Origin: Hydractinia symbiolongicarpus
Lineage: Eukaryota > Cnidaria > Hydrozoa > Anthoathecata > Hydractiniidae
Direction of reading: 5' to 3'
Assembly: GCF_029227915.1 (NCBI RefSeq)
Contig: NC_079885.1
Span: 2,294,001-2,358,000 of the forward strand
Length of the DNA stretch: 64,000 nt
The position numbers and the translations under genes are program-made. Below, in pieces: positions 62,267 to 64,000 of this stretch (positions within the stretch are counted from its first letter, which is position 1; each line of letters starts with the position of its first letter). Under the pieces are notes generated by a model that had not been told where the DNA came from, did no database searches, and was given only the letters and a program-made list of their open reading frames with translations.

Positions 62267-62875
62267 TCGTTCTGGAAATGAGTTTACTCACAGGTTACTT
62301 TCTTTGTATACATTCGACTATACGGGCCAAGCCCGGGATTTACAGGAAATCGCGGGTTTTCGTTTGCCGGCGATTAAACCTCTTTCATTAAACGTCTCAT
62401 CAAAAATAAAAACATTTTTGAAAACTACAAGTCTCATGCGTTTTAGTGGTGAAAAAAAAATTTAAAAAATCGTTCGGGAAATGAGTTTACACCCTAGGTA
62501 CTTTCTTTGTATACATTCGACTATACGGGCCAAGCCCGGGATTTACGTGAAATCGCGGGTTTTTGTTTGCCGGCGATTAAACCTCTTTCATTAAGCGTCT
62601 CATCAAAAATGAAAACATTTTTGAAAACTACAAGTCTCATGCGTTTTAGTGGTGAAAAAATAATATAAAAAATCGTTCGGGAAATGAGTTTACTCCCTGG
62701 GTACTTTCTTCGTATACTTTTGACTACACGGGCCGAGTCCGGGGTTTACGGGAAATGGCGGGTTTTCGTTTGCGGGCGATTAAACTTCTTTTAATCAGCG
62801 TCTCATCAAAAATGAAAACATTTTTGAAAACTACAAGTCTCATGCGTTTTAGTGGTAAAAAGATAATTTAAAAAA
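62267..62875. repeat. Zone V trimer 8
   Basis: Alpha-beta-gamma, 609 bp. Beta has ACACCCTAGG but GCCCGGGATTT. Gamma has GACTACACGGGCC. The last trimer before Zone VI. Confidence 0.88.
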
Positions 62876-64000
62876 TCGTTTTGGAAATGAGTTTACTCAC
62901 AGGGTACTTTCTTTGTATACATTCGACTATACGGGCGAAGCCCGGGATTTACGGGAAATCGCGGGTTTTCGTTTGCCGGCGATTAAACCACTTTCATTAA
63001 GCGTCTTATCAAAAATAAAAACATTTCTGAAAACTACAAGTCTCATGCGTTTTAGTGGTGAAAAAATAATATAAAAAATCGTTCGGGAAATGAGTTTACT
63101 CCCTGGGATCTTTCTTTGTATACTTTTGAATATACGGGCCGAGTCCGGGAGTTACGGGAAGACGTGGGTTTTCGTTTGCCGGCGATTAAACCTCTTTCAT
63201 TAAGCGTCTCATCAAAAATGAAAACATTTTTGAAAACTACAAGTCTCATGCGTTTTAGTGGTGAAAAAATAAAATAAAAAATCGTTCGGGAAATGAGTTT
63301 ACTCCCTGGGTACTTTCTTCGTATACTTTTGACTATACGGGCCGAGTCCGGGGTTTACGGGAAATGGCGGGTTTTCGTTTGCCGGCAATTAAACTTCTTT
63401 TAATCAGCGTCGCATCAAAAATGAAAACATTTTTGAAAACTACAAGTCTCATGCGTTTTAGTGGTAAAAAGATAATTTAAAAAATCGTTTTGGAAATGAG
63501 TTTACTCACAGGGTACTTTCTTTGTATACATTCGACTATACGGGCGAAGCCCGGGATTTACTGGAAATCGCGGGTTTTTGTTTGCCGGCGATTAAACCAC
63601 TTTCATTAAGCGTCTCATCAAAAATGAAAACATTTCTGAAAACTTCAAGTCTCATGCGTTTTAGAGGTGAAAAAATAATTTAAAAAATCGTTCGGGAAAT
63701 GAGTTTACTCACTGGGATCTTTCTTTGTATACTTTTGAATATACGGGCCGAGTCCGGGAGTTACGGGAAGTCGTGAGTTTTCGTTTGCCGGCGATTAAAC
63801 TTCTTTTATTCAGCGTCTCATCAAAAATGAAAACATTTTTAAAAACTACAAGTCTCACGCGTTTTAGTGGTGAAAAAATAATTTAAAAAATCGTTCGGGA
63901 AATGAGTTTAATCCCTGGGTACTTTCTTTGTATACTTTTGACTAAACGGGCCCAGTCCGGGATTTACGGAAATCGCGGGTTTTCGTGTGCCGGCGATTAA
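62876..64000. repeat. Zone VI: return of Zone III-like types, cut by window end
   Basis: Monomers at 62876 (P/W-like, GCGAAGCCCGGGATTTACGG with CCACTTTCATTAAGC), 63079 (X/Q-like left half, GGGATCTTTC and GAAGACGTGGG, with a CCTCTTTCATTAAG right half), 63282 (V, GCGTCGCATC), 63485 (W, TTTACTGGAAATCG), 63688 (X, GTCGTGAG) and 63891 (Y, TTCGTGTGCC, incomplete). V-W-X-Y is the Zone III order with the Zone IV form of Y, as at 47.9-48.7 kb. Confidence 0.86.

Larger units (their letters stand above)
57802..62875. repeat. Zone V: 609-bp trimer HOR domain, 8 units
   Basis: 25 monomers of three types. Alpha has CTCACAGGTTAC, TTTACAGGAAATCGC and usually AGGGTCTCATC. Beta has TTACACCTTAGGTAC or ACACCCTAGG with TTTTTGTTTGCCGG. 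Gamma has TTCGTATAC, GGGGTTTACGGGAAATGG and TTTTAATCAGC. CACAGG of alpha falls at 57824, 58433, 59042, 59853, 60462, 61071, 61680 and 62289. The spacing is 609 throughout except one 811. Confidence 0.92.
1..64000. repeat. Satellite array, ~203-bp monomer, whole window
   Basis: About 317 head-to-tail monomers fill the window. I placed boundaries by the recurring A-rich joint followed by TCGTT. Most monomers are 202-203 bp; type R is 196 bp. Each monomer has the same layout: TCGTT, a GGAAATGAGTTTA block, a GGGTACTTTCTT block, GTATAC, a GC-rich centre with CCGGG and GCCGGC, then A/T-rich sequence around CAAAAATGAAAACATTTTTG, and TTTTAGTGG leading into the A-rich joint. No inverted monomer and no foreign insertion was seen. 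Long head-to-tail arrays with higher-order structure are typical of centromeric or other heterochromatic satellites. That location is inferred, since nothing here shows the chromosomal position. I do not recognise the satellite family. Confidence 0.97.

Noticed and set aside
168-63249. Dozens of 60-121 codon open frames on both strands, treated as possible genes
   Set aside because: They recur at monomer or HOR spacing, differ only as the repeat differs, often start on TTG or mid-repeat, end at the fixed joint (TAATTTAA or TATAA), lack any known domain and overlap each other on opposite strands. None is supported as a CDS.
1-64000. CRISPR array
   Set aside because: The repeat unit is ~203 bp with no unique spacers between short repeats. 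The whole unit is conserved.
1-64000. Transposon-derived tandem array (LTR, MITE or helitron)
   Set aside because: No transposase or reverse transcriptase coding, no target-site duplications and no terminal repeats bounding a unit. The short dyads are internal. An ancient origin from a mobile element cannot be excluded, but nothing shows it.
1-64000. Telomere-type or simple microsatellite tracts
   Set aside because: Apart from A runs of about 6-11 bases at monomer joints, there are no short tandem motifs and no telomere repeat.

Overview
The whole 64-kb window is one uninterrupted satellite DNA array. It is made of about 317 head-to-tail copies of a single monomer, mostly 202-203 bp, all in the same orientation. 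Both window ends fall inside monomers, so the array continues on each side. I see no credible protein gene, no rRNA or tRNA gene, no transposon, no CRISPR array and no unique-sequence spacer. The short open frames on both strands recur with the repeat and are by-products of it. The window therefore comes from a eukaryotic chromosome, most likely centromeric or other constitutive heterochromatin in a long-read assembly. The sequence does not let me name the species. One hand-counted monomer (741-943) is 38% GC with 14 CpG dinucleotides against about 7.5 expected. That argues against a genome that has lost CpG through methylation decay, such as a vertebrate, and fits many invertebrates, or a young or unmethylated array.

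Monomers fall into recognisable types, labelled here with my own letters. The phase used throughout starts each monomer at the TCGTT that follows the A-rich joint. The types are ordered into higher-order repeats (HORs), and the window has six zones. Zone I (1-12504) is a pentamer A-B-C-D-E of 1014 bp, with perfect copies and copies altered by gain or loss of whole monomers. Zone II (12505-15544) has two copies of an 811-bp tetramer (Y-K-L-J) followed by more D-E-A-B-C-D-E. After a six-monomer lead-in, Zone III (15545-48678) holds fourteen HOR units that begin with the short monomer R. Their contents are subsets or internal duplications of one master order: R-S-T-U-V-W-X-Y-Z-V2-P-Q. Zone IV (48679-57801) holds two 1214-bp hexamers (W-X-Y-J-K-L), returning A-E monomers, and a pair of 11/12-monomer units. 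Zone V (57802-62875) is a 609-bp trimer array. Zone VI (62876-64000) returns to Zone III-like types.

The array records its own history. Long duplications are visible at offsets of 4667, 4850 and about 15764 bp. Local tandem duplications of 811, 1214, 1816, 1817 and about 2232 bp can be tracked by shared private variants. Many hybrid monomers mark in-register crossover or conversion points. Zones II and IV share types J, K, L and Y on either side of Zone III, which looks like a later expansion inside an older array. Inside the monomer, two short dyads (a TCAAAAATG stem with AAAA loop, and a CGGGC stem with a three-base loop) and long A/T tracts are the most obvious candidates for structural function.
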